The notes under the pieces: generated by a model | What the model saw: the letters and a program-made list of their open reading frames with translations, nothing else | Told to the model about the DNA's origin: nothing | Database searches by the model: none | Made by a program: the position numbers and the translations under genes | Assembly: GCA_025934735.1 (NCBI GenBank) | Contig: JAICWP010000002.1 | Coordinates: 124,001 to 188,000 of the forward strand | Direction: 5' to 3' | DNA length: 64,000 nucleotides | From: Terriglobales bacterium | GTDB taxonomy: Bacteria; Acidobacteriota; Terriglobia; Terriglobales; Acidobacteriaceae | Part shown: positions 17,974 through 25,287 of the stretch, one piece after another | Position numbering within the stretch: the stretch's first letter is position 1 | Layout of the letters: the number at the start of each line of letters is the position of its first letter

Positions 17974-18444
17974 TCAGCGAAGAACCGGCGATTCCGGGCC
18001 CGCCGGCTTGTCTTCTTCCACCCGAATCTTTCCGCCCTCATCGGCATAAAACGCACGGTGGTCCGGGCCGAACTGCTGGGGAATCGCGGTAAGCTGGTAC
18101 TTGTCTTTTTTGCCCCGGTAATGGATCGTGTAGTCGCCGCGCTGGGTGCTGTGAGCCATGCGCCTGGTGAAGGAGCCATGGCCGGCCAGGTCCAGCAGGG
18201 AAGGGGCAAACTCAGTGCGTTTCTTGAAGTAGATTTTGTCCGCCCGGATGACGGTTCGCATGTAGCCCAGGGTCTGCGATTCCGCCCCAGACTTAGCCGG
18301 GTCGTGCGGGAACTTTGGCTGGTAGGTGTTCTGAGCGGGTGCACTTGCGGCCGGCTCTGTCTGGGCCAGCCCGGCTGGCCCCAGCAGGCTCGCGGCCAGC
18401 AAGGTTATAAAAATGGTGCAGCCTAGCTTAAGGCCTCGCTTCAT
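17974..18444 (-). CDS. Secreted small protein with pilin-like C-terminal domain
   Basis: 156 residues from ATG 18444, which has GGAGGAG nearby; a longer frame to 18531 lacks support. A clear signal peptide ('LGCTIFITLLAASLLGPAGLAQ') replaces the N-methylation helix of type IV pilins. The mature part ('YMRTVIRADKIYFKKRTEFAPSL... GDYTIHYR... AFYADEGGKIRVEED') resembles the globular half of acidobacterial pseudopilins, where a YF..K..EFAPSL helix is followed by a strand and an FYAD-G-IR end. It could be a secreted pilin-domain protein; function unknown. Confidence 0.7.
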   Translation of the reverse strand: MKRGLKLGCTIFITLLAASLLGPAGLAQTEPAASAPAQNTYQPKFPHDPAKSGAESQTLGYMRTVIRADKIYFKKRTEFAPSLLDLAGHGSFTRRMAHSTQRGDYTIHYRGKKDKYQLTAIPQQFGPDHRAFYADEGGKIRVEEDKPAGPESPVLR

Positions 18445-18570
18445 CACGTCTCCTCCCCATCCCATCCTCCTCTGGTTTAGATGCAGCGTGTATTGCCCGA
18501 TCAAGTTCCGTCCTCTTTCCAAGATGGACAAATACAGCTATGCTAACGCCAACCCCCAGAAGGATAAACT

Positions 18571-19233
18571 ATGAAACCGGCGGCAAAACCGGCTAAGAGA
18601 CCGCATATACGCATCGCCGTGGTGGAAAGCGATCCCCTGCGCTTTGTAGGCTTTCGTGCCCTGTTCGATTCCGAGCAAGATTTCGAACTGGTCTCGTCGA
18701 GTGTGGCCGAGTTGGCGCACCAGGAAAACATTGACCTGGTGCTGCTGGGCAGCCGCGGAGGTCCCAACCTGTTCGACGTAATGGCAAGCCTAAAAGCCGC
18801 CCGCCCCGACCTGCGCATCATCGTGACCGGTTCGGGGGCGGATGATGAAACCATTCTGAAGGCCATTGCCGCGGGTGCCAAGGGCTATGTGGATGAGGCG
18901 GCTGCGCCGTCGGAGTTCACCCAGGCTATCCGCATGGTGAACCTGGGCTCGGTGTGGGCGCCGCGCCGCGTGCTCTCCATGTTCATTGAGCGCGTCAGTT
19001 CCTCGCCGGGGCGTATTTTTCCCGCCGGCCGAGTCACCTTCACCGACCGCGAAAAAGAGGTGCTGGAAATGCTTGTAGCAGGCCGCTCCAACAAGGAAAT
19101 CGGGGCTGCCTTGGGCATCGAAGAACGCACTGTTAAAGCCCACGTGGCCAAACTGATGCGCAAAGTAGGCGTGCAGAACCGGATTGCGCTCTCAGTGCAC
19201 GCCATCACGCATTCGCTAGTTACCGCGAAATAG
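18571..19233 (+). CDS. LuxR/NarL-type regulator with degenerate receiver
   Basis: 220 residues. Residues about 12-130 align with a response-regulator receiver and residues about 150-215 with a LuxR/GerE helix-turn-helix ('FTDREKEVLEMLVAGRSNKEIGAALGIEERTVKAHVAKLMRKVG'). The receiver has lost its chemistry: the acidic pair reads 'VESDP' in place of VDDHP, the phosphoacceptor site reads 'VLLGSRGG' in place of VLLD, and the usual Lys of GYLLK is Glu ('GYVDE'). Only the Thr/Ser ('IVTGS') is kept. It therefore probably works without phosphorylation. No kinase is adjacent. AAGGA precedes the start. Confidence 0.87.
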   Translation: MKPAAKPAKRPHIRIAVVESDPLRFVGFRALFDSEQDFELVSSSVAELAHQENIDLVLLGSRGGPNLFDVMASLKAARPDLRIIVTGSGADDETILKAIAAGAKGYVDEAAAPSEFTQAIRMVNLGSVWAPRRVLSMFIERVSSSPGRIFPAGRVTFTDREKEVLEMLVAGRSNKEIGAALGIEERTVKAHVAKLMRKVGVQNRIALSVHAITHSLVTAK

Positions 19234-19238
19234 GCGGG

Positions 19239-19264
19239 TTACCAAGGGCACCCGCCCTTGGTAA
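19239..19264 (+). terminator. Perfect hairpin after the LuxR-type regulator
   Basis: TTACCAAGGG and CCCTTGGTAA are perfect 10-bp arms around a 6-base loop, 5 bp after the regulator stop. TCTTGTTGGTTTT follows. A likely terminator, possibly working in both directions. Confidence 0.7.
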
Positions 19265-19323
19265 TCTTGTTGGTTTTCGCCTCCGACGCCATACTGCCCT
19301 CACCTACCACAGAACCTGGGAGA

Positions 19324-19369
19324 CGGGGTCGGGATTGATGAAGGGTCACAATCTCGGCCCCGCTTTTTT
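19324..19369 (+). terminator. Strong rho-independent terminator with no gene before it
   Basis: A 14-bp stem (19324-19337 with 19349-19362, two G-U pairs) is followed by C and six T. It is 60 bp after the preceding terminator, with no coding frame between. The 360-bp gap to the SYLF gene otherwise shows only AT-richer leader sequence. The arrangement allows a short RNA that starts near 19265 and ends here. Confidence 0.7.
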
Positions 19370-19592
19370 CCCCACGCAAATCCAAACCCCAACCAAAACC
19401 GCAGAGGACGCCAAGGACGCTTGTAATTGAACACTTCTTTCTAGTCCTTGCCCGTTGCCTGTTTCCTGAGATGGTGTTTTTTCACCGCTATTTTTGTTGG
19501 CCCCTTGACCTTGCTGCCGGTTCGGTATTTGCTAGGGAGTACAGGTTCCACGGCCTAAGATGCCGGTCCTATCCAGGTGGAGGTCACAGACG

Positions 19593-20363
19593 ATGAAGAC
19601 ACTTCTTGCGGCGTTGGTGATTTGCAGTGCGATGTTCGCCTATTCGCAGAACACTGCATCCACAAACCAGGCGCCCGCTCCGGCTCCGCAGGCGGCACCG
19701 GCTACGACGGCCTCGCCCAGCACTACAGCGGCCGAAGGCGCCGACCAGAGCAAAGCTGTGGATCGGTTGCAGGCCGCCTCCGAGGTAATCAACGAGATCA
19801 TGTCCGCGCCGGACAAGGGCGTTCCCATGGAGGTGATGGGCTCGGCTCAATGTGTGGCTGTGGTGCCCTCCATGCTTAAAGGCGGTTTCATCTTCGGCGG
19901 GCGCTATGGCCGGGGCGTGGCCAGTTGCCGAACGCCCAAGGGCTGGAGCGCGCCCGCTTTCTTCACTATCAAGGGCGGCAGCTTCGGATTCCAGATCGGC
20001 GGACAGGCGGTGGACCTGATCATGCTGGTGATGAACGAAAAAGGCATGCGTAACCTGCTTTCCAGCAAGTTCCAGGTGGGTGCCGATGCCTCCGCGGCAG
20101 CGGGCCCGGTGGGCCGCCATGCCGAGGGTTCCACTGACTGGAAGATGCGGGCTGAGATTTTGACTTACTCGCGGGCGCGCGGCGTGTTCGCCGGGGTTAG
20201 CCTGAACGGTGCTGTGGTGAAGCAGGACAAGACCAGCACACGCGAGTTCTACGGGCGCATGGTGCCTTTCCGCACTTCGCTGACCGGCGAGATCCCATCA
20301 CCTGAAGGCGCGCGCCCGTTGCTGGCTTCGCTCAGCAAGTTCGCCACCGAAGCAGCCAAGTAA
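19593..20363 (+). CDS. SYLF (YSC84-like) lipid-binding domain protein, secreted
   Basis: 256 residues from ATG 19593, 9 bases after GGAGG. Signal peptide 'LLAALVICSAMFAYSQ', then a Pro/Ala/Thr linker. The SYLF domain follows: 'SAQCVAVVPSMLKGGFIFGGRYGRGVASCR', 'SAPAFFTIKGGSFGFQIGGQAVDLIMLVMN', 'DASAAAGPVGRHAEG', 'YSRARGVFAGVSLNGAVVKQD'. SYLF proteins bind acidic lipids; bacterial secreted forms are common in acidobacteria and their role is unclear. The gene stands alone and ends in a 7-bp-period repeat tract. Confidence 0.9.
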   Translation: MKTLLAALVICSAMFAYSQNTASTNQAPAPAPQAAPATTASPSTTAAEGADQSKAVDRLQAASEVINEIMSAPDKGVPMEVMGSAQCVAVVPSMLKGGFIFGGRYGRGVASCRTPKGWSAPAFFTIKGGSFGFQIGGQAVDLIMLVMNEKGMRNLLSSKFQVGADASAAAGPVGRHAEGSTDWKMRAEILTYSRARGVFAGVSLNGAVVKQDKTSTREFYGRMVPFRTSLTGEIPSPEGARPLLASLSKFATEAAK

Positions 20364-20457
20364 TTGAAGATTGATGATGGAGTCTCTAGTCAGTTCACAA
20401 TTGCGGAATCACCCCAGGGTGTTTATTCATCAATCATCATTCTTCGATCGTTAATTA
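20361..20457. repeat. Inverted pair of 7-bp-period tracts
   Basis: The left tract (20361-20383, units like GAAGATT, GATGATG) and the right tract (20424-20457, which read leftwards gives GAAGAAT, GATGATT) enclose about 40 bp. The left tract touches the SYLF stop and the right one touches the cytochrome stop. Confidence 0.6.
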
Positions 20458-21015
20458 GTGGTGCTGGTGTTCCTGTCCTTCCGCGTGGTGGTGTTCCTCT
20501 TCTGACTCCTGAAAAACTGCGGGCACGCCCAGGCTGCCCTTCGGCGGCAGGTGGCGGATAAAGCGGACGATAGCCCACATTTCATTGTCGTCCAGAATAC
20601 CCCGCCAGCCGGGCATGCCGCTGAACCGGATGCCGTTCTGGATAATCATCTTGAGTTGCCCATCGCTGAATTCCTGCACGCTGTGATCGCTCAGTTCTGG
20701 AATGTTGGGCGACATTTTGTTGGCGAAAGGCACGCCGGTGTTGTGGCCGTCCAATCCATGGCAGACCTGGCAGTGATGCCCGAAATGCTCCTGCCCGGTT
20801 TTTGCGATTTCCGGAGTGTCCGGTAGCGGGTTCTTCAAGTTTTTGCCGGCGATGCCCACGCGCTTGGCCTCTCGCGCCACCATGCTCTCGATGTTCCCCG
20901 GACTGCTGGCGGAACAGGCTAGGAGCATAAGGCAACTGCTGACGGCCAGGCCAGGTACCAGGCAGGTTTTCACGGCTTCACGGACCGACTCCCTAAACTT
21001 GACCCAATTGCTCAT
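20455..21015 (-). CDS. Lipoprotein mono-heme cytochrome c
   Basis: 186 residues from ATG 21015 with GGAG upstream. A lipobox ('SSCLMLLACS') predicts a lipid-anchored periplasmic protein. The heme site 'HCQVCHGLDG' (CxxCH) and a likely axial Met in 'RFSGMPGWRGILDDNEMWAIVRFIRHLP' mark a class I cytochrome c with the usual C-terminal helix. The tail is very His- and Glu-rich ('EEEHHHAEGQEHQHH'), which may bind metal. It moves electrons in the periplasm; its partner is not in the window. Confidence 0.9.
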   Translation of the reverse strand: MSNWVKFRESVREAVKTCLVPGLAVSSCLMLLACSASSPGNIESMVAREAKRVGIAGKNLKNPLPDTPEIAKTGQEHFGHHCQVCHGLDGHNTGVPFANKMSPNIPELSDHSVQEFSDGQLKMIIQNGIRFSGMPGWRGILDDNEMWAIVRFIRHLPPKGSLGVPAVFQESEEEHHHAEGQEHQHH

Positions 21016-21172
21016 GTGCGCTCCGGTAAGGCTATTCATTATAGGGCTCGAGTAGGTCATCCGTGGGATTAGAGCTGGAAGTCAGGAGCTACGGGCGAAA
21101 GGCCGACACAGCCTGCCGGCTGCTTCCGGTTTGAAAAAACTGGTGCCGGATGTTACCGTCACGCTTTCCTGA

Positions 21173-22072
21173 ATGCGGCATCGCCTCGAGTACGCGCCGG
21201 TGTGGCTGCTGGTCCGAATCCTGGGCGTGTTGCCGCGGCCGCTGGCACGAGCGGCGGGCATTGCGCTGGGCCAGACGGTCCGCATGTTACACCCACGTTT
21301 GAGCCGAGTAGGCTTCCGCAACTTGCAGCTGGCTTTTCCGGAAATGAGAGAAGCTGAGCGGCGGCGCATTGTGCGCGGCGTGTTCACTTCGCTGGGCCGT
21401 TTGCTGGCTGAGGTCTGCCGGTTTCCGCGGTATACGCCAGAAAACGTCTCCGAGGTCGCGGTTTACGATGGCCTGGAGAATTTCCTAAATGCCGAAAAGC
21501 GCGGCAAGGGCGTGCTCTTCCTGACCGCGCACCTGGGCGGCTGGGAAGTAGGTTCCTTCGCGCACTCACTCTACGGACACAAGCTGCACATCGTGGTCCG
21601 ACCGCTAGATAACCCCTTGCTGGACGCCTTGGTTCGGCGCTATCGCACGCTGCACGGCAACACGACTTTTGATAAGCAGGATTTCGCCCGCGGGTTGTTG
21701 GGGGCCATGAAGGCGCGCGAGACTGTCGGCATCCTCATGGATACCAACATGACACCGCCGCAGGGCGTGTTCGTGGACTTCTTCGGCCACCTGGCCTGCA
21801 CCGCTAGCGGGGTGGCACGCGTGGCATTGCGCACGGACGCGGCGGTGGTGCCGGCGTTCTCGATTTGGGACGATAGGTTGCGAAAGTACCGCATTCGTTT
21901 TGATCCGGGGCTGGAACTGGTGCGCACCGGCGATGATGCCGCCGACGTAGTCACGAACACCTTACTGTTTACGAAAGCAATTGAGGGCTACGTGCGGCGC
22001 TATCCGGACCAGTGGCTCTGGGTGCACCGGCGCTGGAAGACGCGGCCCGAAGGGGAAGCGCCTTTGTATTGA
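21173..22072 (+). CDS. Lysophospholipid / lipid A acyltransferase (LpxL/HtrB family)
   Basis: 299 residues. The family pattern is visible: 'GRNLQLAFP'-like 'GFRNLQLAFPEMREAERR', the catalytic HxxxxE in 'TAHLGGWEVGSFA' , 'GILMDTNMTPPQGVFVDFFGHLA' and C-terminal 'YPDQWLWVHRRWKTRP'. Such enzymes add secondary acyl chains to lipid A or acylate other lipids at the inner membrane. Closeness to lpxD supports a lipid A role. The start at 21173 has only a weak ribosome site. The gene ends in a heptamer tract. Confidence 0.88.
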   Translation: MRHRLEYAPVWLLVRILGVLPRPLARAAGIALGQTVRMLHPRLSRVGFRNLQLAFPEMREAERRRIVRGVFTSLGRLLAEVCRFPRYTPENVSEVAVYDGLENFLNAEKRGKGVLFLTAHLGGWEVGSFAHSLYGHKLHIVVRPLDNPLLDALVRRYRTLHGNTTFDKQDFARGLLGAMKARETVGILMDTNMTPPQGVFVDFFGHLACTASGVARVALRTDAAVVPAFSIWDDRLRKYRIRFDPGLELVRTGDDAADVVTNTLLFTKAIEGYVRRYPDQWLWVHRRWKTRPEGEAPLY

Positions 22073-22109
22073 GTGAGCAGTGGTCAGAACCGAGAACCGA
22101 GAACTGCTT
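22073..22109. repeat. 7-bp-period tract
   Basis: Units such as GAACCGA, GAACCGA, GAACTGC directly follow the acyltransferase stop. No clear inverted partner; single tract. Confidence 0.5.
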
Positions 22110-22110
22110 C

Positions 22111-22257
22111 TTAGCACAGCCAGCCGCTGCGATACACCAGCCACCAACTGACAACCACAATTGGTATGCTGGCGACCATGCCCCAGAAGAAGGGCAGGAA
22201 GACGTCGGCCAACAGGCTCAGCCCGATAAAGATCAGCCAGAAGATTTTCTTTTCCAC
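22111..22257 (-). CDS. Very small membrane protein (48 residues)
   Basis: A short leftward frame from GTG 22257 to TAA 22111 encodes a Trp- and Phe-rich hydrophobic peptide ('KKIFWLIFIGLSLLADVFLPFFWG', then 'IPIVVVSWWLVYRSGW'), consistent with two membrane helices joined by a short turn. The composition is that of a real small membrane protein and not of a random frame. Weak points: GGGAG is only a few bases before the GTG, and part of the coding strand also shows a 7-bp rhythm. No family recognised. Confidence 0.45.
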   Translation of the reverse strand: MEKKIFWLIFIGLSLLADVFLPFFWGMVASIPIVVVSWWLVYRSGWLC

Positions 22258-22447
22258 GTCTCCCGTATCTTACTGCCATGCCGGCCAAACATGCTGCCGG
22301 GCATGCCGGCGAGGATTACCAATGTCACGGTTCCTTAAGGGCAAACACCCGCATATTTGCTGCATTTGCGGCTCGGCTGAACCCGAGAGCTTTCAAACGG
22401 TGTGACGAACACATGGGAAGTGCCCGGGCTAGTGTTTAGACCAAAAG

Positions 22448-22480
22448 GGCAACTGAGTACTGGCAACTGGGAACTGATTT
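22448..22480. repeat. 7-bp-period tract before lpxD
   Basis: Units GGCAACT, GAGTACT, GGCAACT, GGGAACT in the leader of lpxD. Single tract; the unit resembles that at 63056-63103. Confidence 0.5.
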
Positions 22481-22495
22481 GTATACAACGTTGGC

Positions 22496-23506
22496 ATGAA
22501 AACTACCCTGGCGGCGGTGGCGCAACAGATTGCAGCACGTTTGGTGGGCGATGGCGGGCTGGAAGTAGAGAACGTGGCCAGCATCGCCTCGGCCAAAGCT
22601 GGCGACCTGGTGTTCGCGGAAGACGAGGGGGCACTGGCGCAAGCCTTGGGTTCGGGCGCCACGGCCGTCATAGCTGGCGATTTCGCCGGCAAGAACAAAG
22701 CTTCGAAGCCGCTGTTGATTGCGCATGTTCCCAAGCTGGCTTTTGCCCGGGCGGCCCGGCTGCTGTGCCCAGCTCGGATATTCGAGCCTGGCATTCATTC
22801 CTCCGCCATGGTGGAAGATTCCGCGCGGCTGGGTCGCCATATCTGCATCGAACCGGGTGCGGTGGTCGGCGACAAAGTTGTAATTGGCGACCGCACCCGT
22901 ATTGGCGCCGGCAGCGCAATCGGCGCTGACGTCCGCATGGGCAGCGAATGCAACATAGCGCCTAACGTTACAATCTATCCCGGAGTACGGCTGGGTAACC
23001 GCGTGATTGTGCATAGCGGGGCGGTGCTGGGCAGCGACGGCTTCGGCTACGTGCGCGATCCCGCCAGCGGCCGCTACGAAAAGTTTCCCCAGATTGGCGG
23101 CCTGGAAATTGGCGACGACGTGGAAATCGGCGCCAACACCACCGTGGACCGGGGAGCGCTGGACCTGACGGTCATCGGCCGGGGCACAAAGCTCGATAAC
23201 CTGGTGCACGTGGGCCACAATGTGCGCATCGGAGAAGATGTGGTCATTGCCGCTCAGACCGGTTTTTCCGGCAGCATCACCGTGGAAAATGGCGCGGTGA
23301 TTGGCGGCCAGGTGGGCATCGGGGACCATGCGCGCATCGAACGGGGAGTGATCCTGGGTTCGCAATGCGGGGTGCTCCCCAAAAAGGTAGTTCGGGGTCC
23401 CGGCACAGTGTTCTGGGGAACGCCAGCACGGCCCCTGCGGCAATACTTGAAGGAATTGGCGGTGCTGGCACGGTTGGGAAAAAGAGCGGGAGTAAGTAGC
23501 TCATAA
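22496..23506 (+). CDS. lpxD: UDP-3-O-acylglucosamine N-acyltransferase
   Basis: 336 residues, normal for LpxD. An N-terminal uridine-binding domain ('ENVASIASAKAGDLVFAED', 'AVIAGDFAG') is followed by a left-handed parallel beta helix of hexapeptide repeats ('IGAGSAIGADVRMG', 'IGEDVVIAAQTGFSGSITV'). The catalytic His is in 'NLVHVGHNVRIG' (His 241, matching His 239 of E. coli), and 'SDGFGYV' is also conserved. It adds the second 3-hydroxyacyl chain in lipid A synthesis in the cytoplasm. Neighbours are the acyltransferase upstream and lnt downstream. Confidence 0.95.
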   Translation: MKTTLAAVAQQIAARLVGDGGLEVENVASIASAKAGDLVFAEDEGALAQALGSGATAVIAGDFAGKNKASKPLLIAHVPKLAFARAARLLCPARIFEPGIHSSAMVEDSARLGRHICIEPGAVVGDKVVIGDRTRIGAGSAIGADVRMGSECNIAPNVTIYPGVRLGNRVIVHSGAVLGSDGFGYVRDPASGRYEKFPQIGGLEIGDDVEIGANTTVDRGALDLTVIGRGTKLDNLVHVGHNVRIGEDVVIAAQTGFSGSITVENGAVIGGQVGIGDHARIERGVILGSQCGVLPKKVVRGPGTVFWGTPARPLRQYLKELAVLARLGKRAGVSSS

Positions 23507-23555
23507 ATGGTTTCGCAAGATTCCGGCTGTGCGGGCCGGAACCCCAAAATACGGG

Positions 23556-23583
23556 TTAGTAGCCAGCTAATCAGCTAGAAAGC
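23556..23583. repeat. 8-bp-period tract before the P-loop gene
   Basis: Units AGCTAATC and AGCTAGAA run straight into the start codon of the next gene. The unit is related to that in the composite repeat at 25075-25270. Confidence 0.45.
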
Positions 23584-23584
23584 T

Positions 23585-24214
23585 ATGTCCTTAATCGTCA
23601 TCGGTGGGCACACACGCAACGTGGGCAAGACCAGCCTCATGGCGGGCCTGATTTCCGCCCTGCCCGAGCGCAACTGGACCGCGGTGAAGATTAGCCAGTA
23701 CGGCCACGGGGTGTGCTCGGTAAACGGTAAGACCTGTAACTGCGCTGTGGACGAACATCCTTGGGCAATTACCCAGGTCTACGACCGCGATGGCGATTCC
23801 GACACCTCGCGTTTTCTTGCCGCGGGCGCGGCCAAGGGACTGTGGGTGCGCTGCAAGCAGGGGCGCCTGGAAGAAGCCATACCCGCATTTCAGCAGCGCA
23901 TTACCGCCGACGAGAACGTAATTATCGAATCCAATAGCGTGGTTGGGTTCGTGCAGCCGGATGTATATCTAACCGTGCTCAATTTTTCCGTGGCCGACTT
24001 CAAGGAATCGGCGCGCCGGTACCTTGACCGAGCCGACGCGGTGGTGCTGCACGATCCCGCTGCTAACGGCCACAAGGAGCCTGCCTGGACGCAGGTTTCG
24101 CGCGCGCAGTTGGCGGGGAAGCAAATCTTCTATATCACCCCGCCACCCTACATCACGCCGGAGATCGTGGACTTCGTGCGCCAGAAGATCGGGCCGGTGC
24201 ATGCGCAAGTTTGA
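23585..24214 (+). CDS. MobB-like P-loop NTPase of unknown role
   Basis: 209 residues. Walker A at the N-terminus is 'GGHTRNVGKTSLMAGLI', close to MobB/CobQ-type P-loops. Two paired Cys follow at 'GKTCNCAVDEH', then 'DGDSDTSRFLAAGAA' and 'ENVIIESNSVVGFVQPDVYLTVLNF', a Walker-B-like region. MobB helps molybdenum cofactor synthesis, but no mo-cofactor gene is near and the cysteines suggest a metal or a different cofactor. The next gene starts inside this one (14-bp overlap), so both are translated together and probably act in one pathway. Confidence 0.75.
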   Translation: MSLIVIGGHTRNVGKTSLMAGLISALPERNWTAVKISQYGHGVCSVNGKTCNCAVDEHPWAITQVYDRDGDSDTSRFLAAGAAKGLWVRCKQGRLEEAIPAFQQRITADENVIIESNSVVGFVQPDVYLTVLNFSVADFKESARRYLDRADAVVLHDPAANGHKEPAWTQVSRAQLAGKQIFYITPPPYITPEIVDFVRQKIGPVHAQV

Positions 24215-25076
24215 AGTCCTGTTCGACCGCGGCGAAGAGAGCCCGCTGCAGCATCCCGCCTATGCTCCTTATGGCAAGCTGGGTTTCCCCACACCGCCGG
24301 CAGACCGCCCCTGGATTTTTGCCAATTTCGTTCAGACACTTGATGGCATTAGCTCGTGGAAGGGCGAGCATGCCCTCGGCAGCGACATTTCGCGATCGGC
24401 CGAGGATCGCTGGCTGATGGACCTGCTGCGGGCCCACGCCGACGCGGTGCTGCTGGGGAGCAAGACCCTGGCGGTGGAGAGAACGGTGCTCGGCCCGACC
24501 AGCCGCGGCGCTACCTACATGATCGAAGATCCGCAAATGCGCGACCTGCGTGGCCGGCTCGGCCGCCGGCGTGAGACCGTGATATTTGTGACCGGCTCGG
24601 CAGCGCTCAAGCTCTCCGACTACGCGGTTTTTGATGGCGATAAGGTGGACGCCGTCATCCTTACCGCTCGTGCCGGCGCCGCCAAGCTCGCGCCGCAACA
24701 GGGAGCTCATCCTCACGTGCGCGTGCTTGCCGTCGGGGAAGGCAACGTGGTTGACTTGCCCGCCGCCATGCGACTGCTGGCACAGGAACTGGGCATTCGC
24801 CTGCTTTTATGCGAAGGGGGCCCGACGCTCTACGGCTACATGTCGGGCGCCGGGCTGATCGACGAGAAATTCCTGACCATTTCGCCGGTCGAGGCCGGGC
24901 AGATTATTCCAGAGGAGCAAGAAGTCGGGATGCTGGAAGGCCCGGCCCGCCTGCGGCCCACCACCTTCAGCGCCCCCGGGTTTACTCCCGACAATGCGCC
25001 CTGGTGGACCTGGGTCAGCTGCCGAAAGGTGGGAGACCACGAGTTCAACCGCTATCGGCGGAAAGCGGCTAAATAG
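24201..25076 (+). CDS. RibD C-terminal-like (dihydrofolate-reductase fold) reductase
   Basis: 292 residues from ATG 24201. Motifs of the RibD reductase domain: 'RPWIFANFVQTLDGISSWKGEHALGSDISRSAEDRWLMDLLRAHADAVLLGSKTL', 'LLLCEGGPTLYGYMSGAGLIDEKFLTISPV'. These enzymes bind NADPH and reduce pyrimidine or pterin-like substrates. No RibD deaminase domain is fused and no other riboflavin gene is near, so a stand-alone reductase role with the overlapping P-loop protein is more likely. The overlap with the upstream gene decides the start. Confidence 0.82.
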   Translation: MRKFEVLFDRGEESPLQHPAYAPYGKLGFPTPPADRPWIFANFVQTLDGISSWKGEHALGSDISRSAEDRWLMDLLRAHADAVLLGSKTLAVERTVLGPTSRGATYMIEDPQMRDLRGRLGRRRETVIFVTGSAALKLSDYAVFDGDKVDAVILTARAGAAKLAPQQGAHPHVRVLAVGEGNVVDLPAAMRLLAQELGIRLLLCEGGPTLYGYMSGAGLIDEKFLTISPVEAGQIIPEEQEVGMLEGPARLRPTTFSAPGFTPDNAPWWTWVSCRKVGDHEFNRYRRKAAK

Positions 25077-25270
25077 CTGACTGGCTGATTAGCTGGCTAG
25101 CTGCTCTCGCCTAACCGAGAGTTTTGTTTGCTGGGCGTCATCCTGAGTGCCTTCAGGCACGAAGGATCTGGCGAGCAGTGAGGGATCGCGGAAGCCTACG
25201 CTAAAGCCTCTGAGCACGACTCCCTGGTAAGAGACAGCCAATCAGCTAGCCAGCCAGCTACTCAGCTGCT
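25075..25270. repeat. Composite repeat: inverted 8-bp tracts around a REP-like hairpin
   Basis: Left tract 25075-25104 has units AGCTGACT, GGCTGATT, AGCTGGCT. Right tract 25235-25270 is the same kind of unit read on the other strand (AGCTGGCT, AGCTGATT). Between them, at 25140-25167, is a hairpin with arms ATCCT and GTGCC paired with GGCAC and AGGAT inside GTCATCCTGAG...CGAAGGATCTG. No coding frame of interest lies in this 211-bp gap before lnt. Confidence 0.65.
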
Positions 25271-25287
25271 TTTGTTATGCTTCAACA

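Noticed and set aside
23585-24214. True MobB for molybdenum cofactor
   Set aside because: No mob, moa or moe neighbour, and extra Cys motif not typical of MobB.
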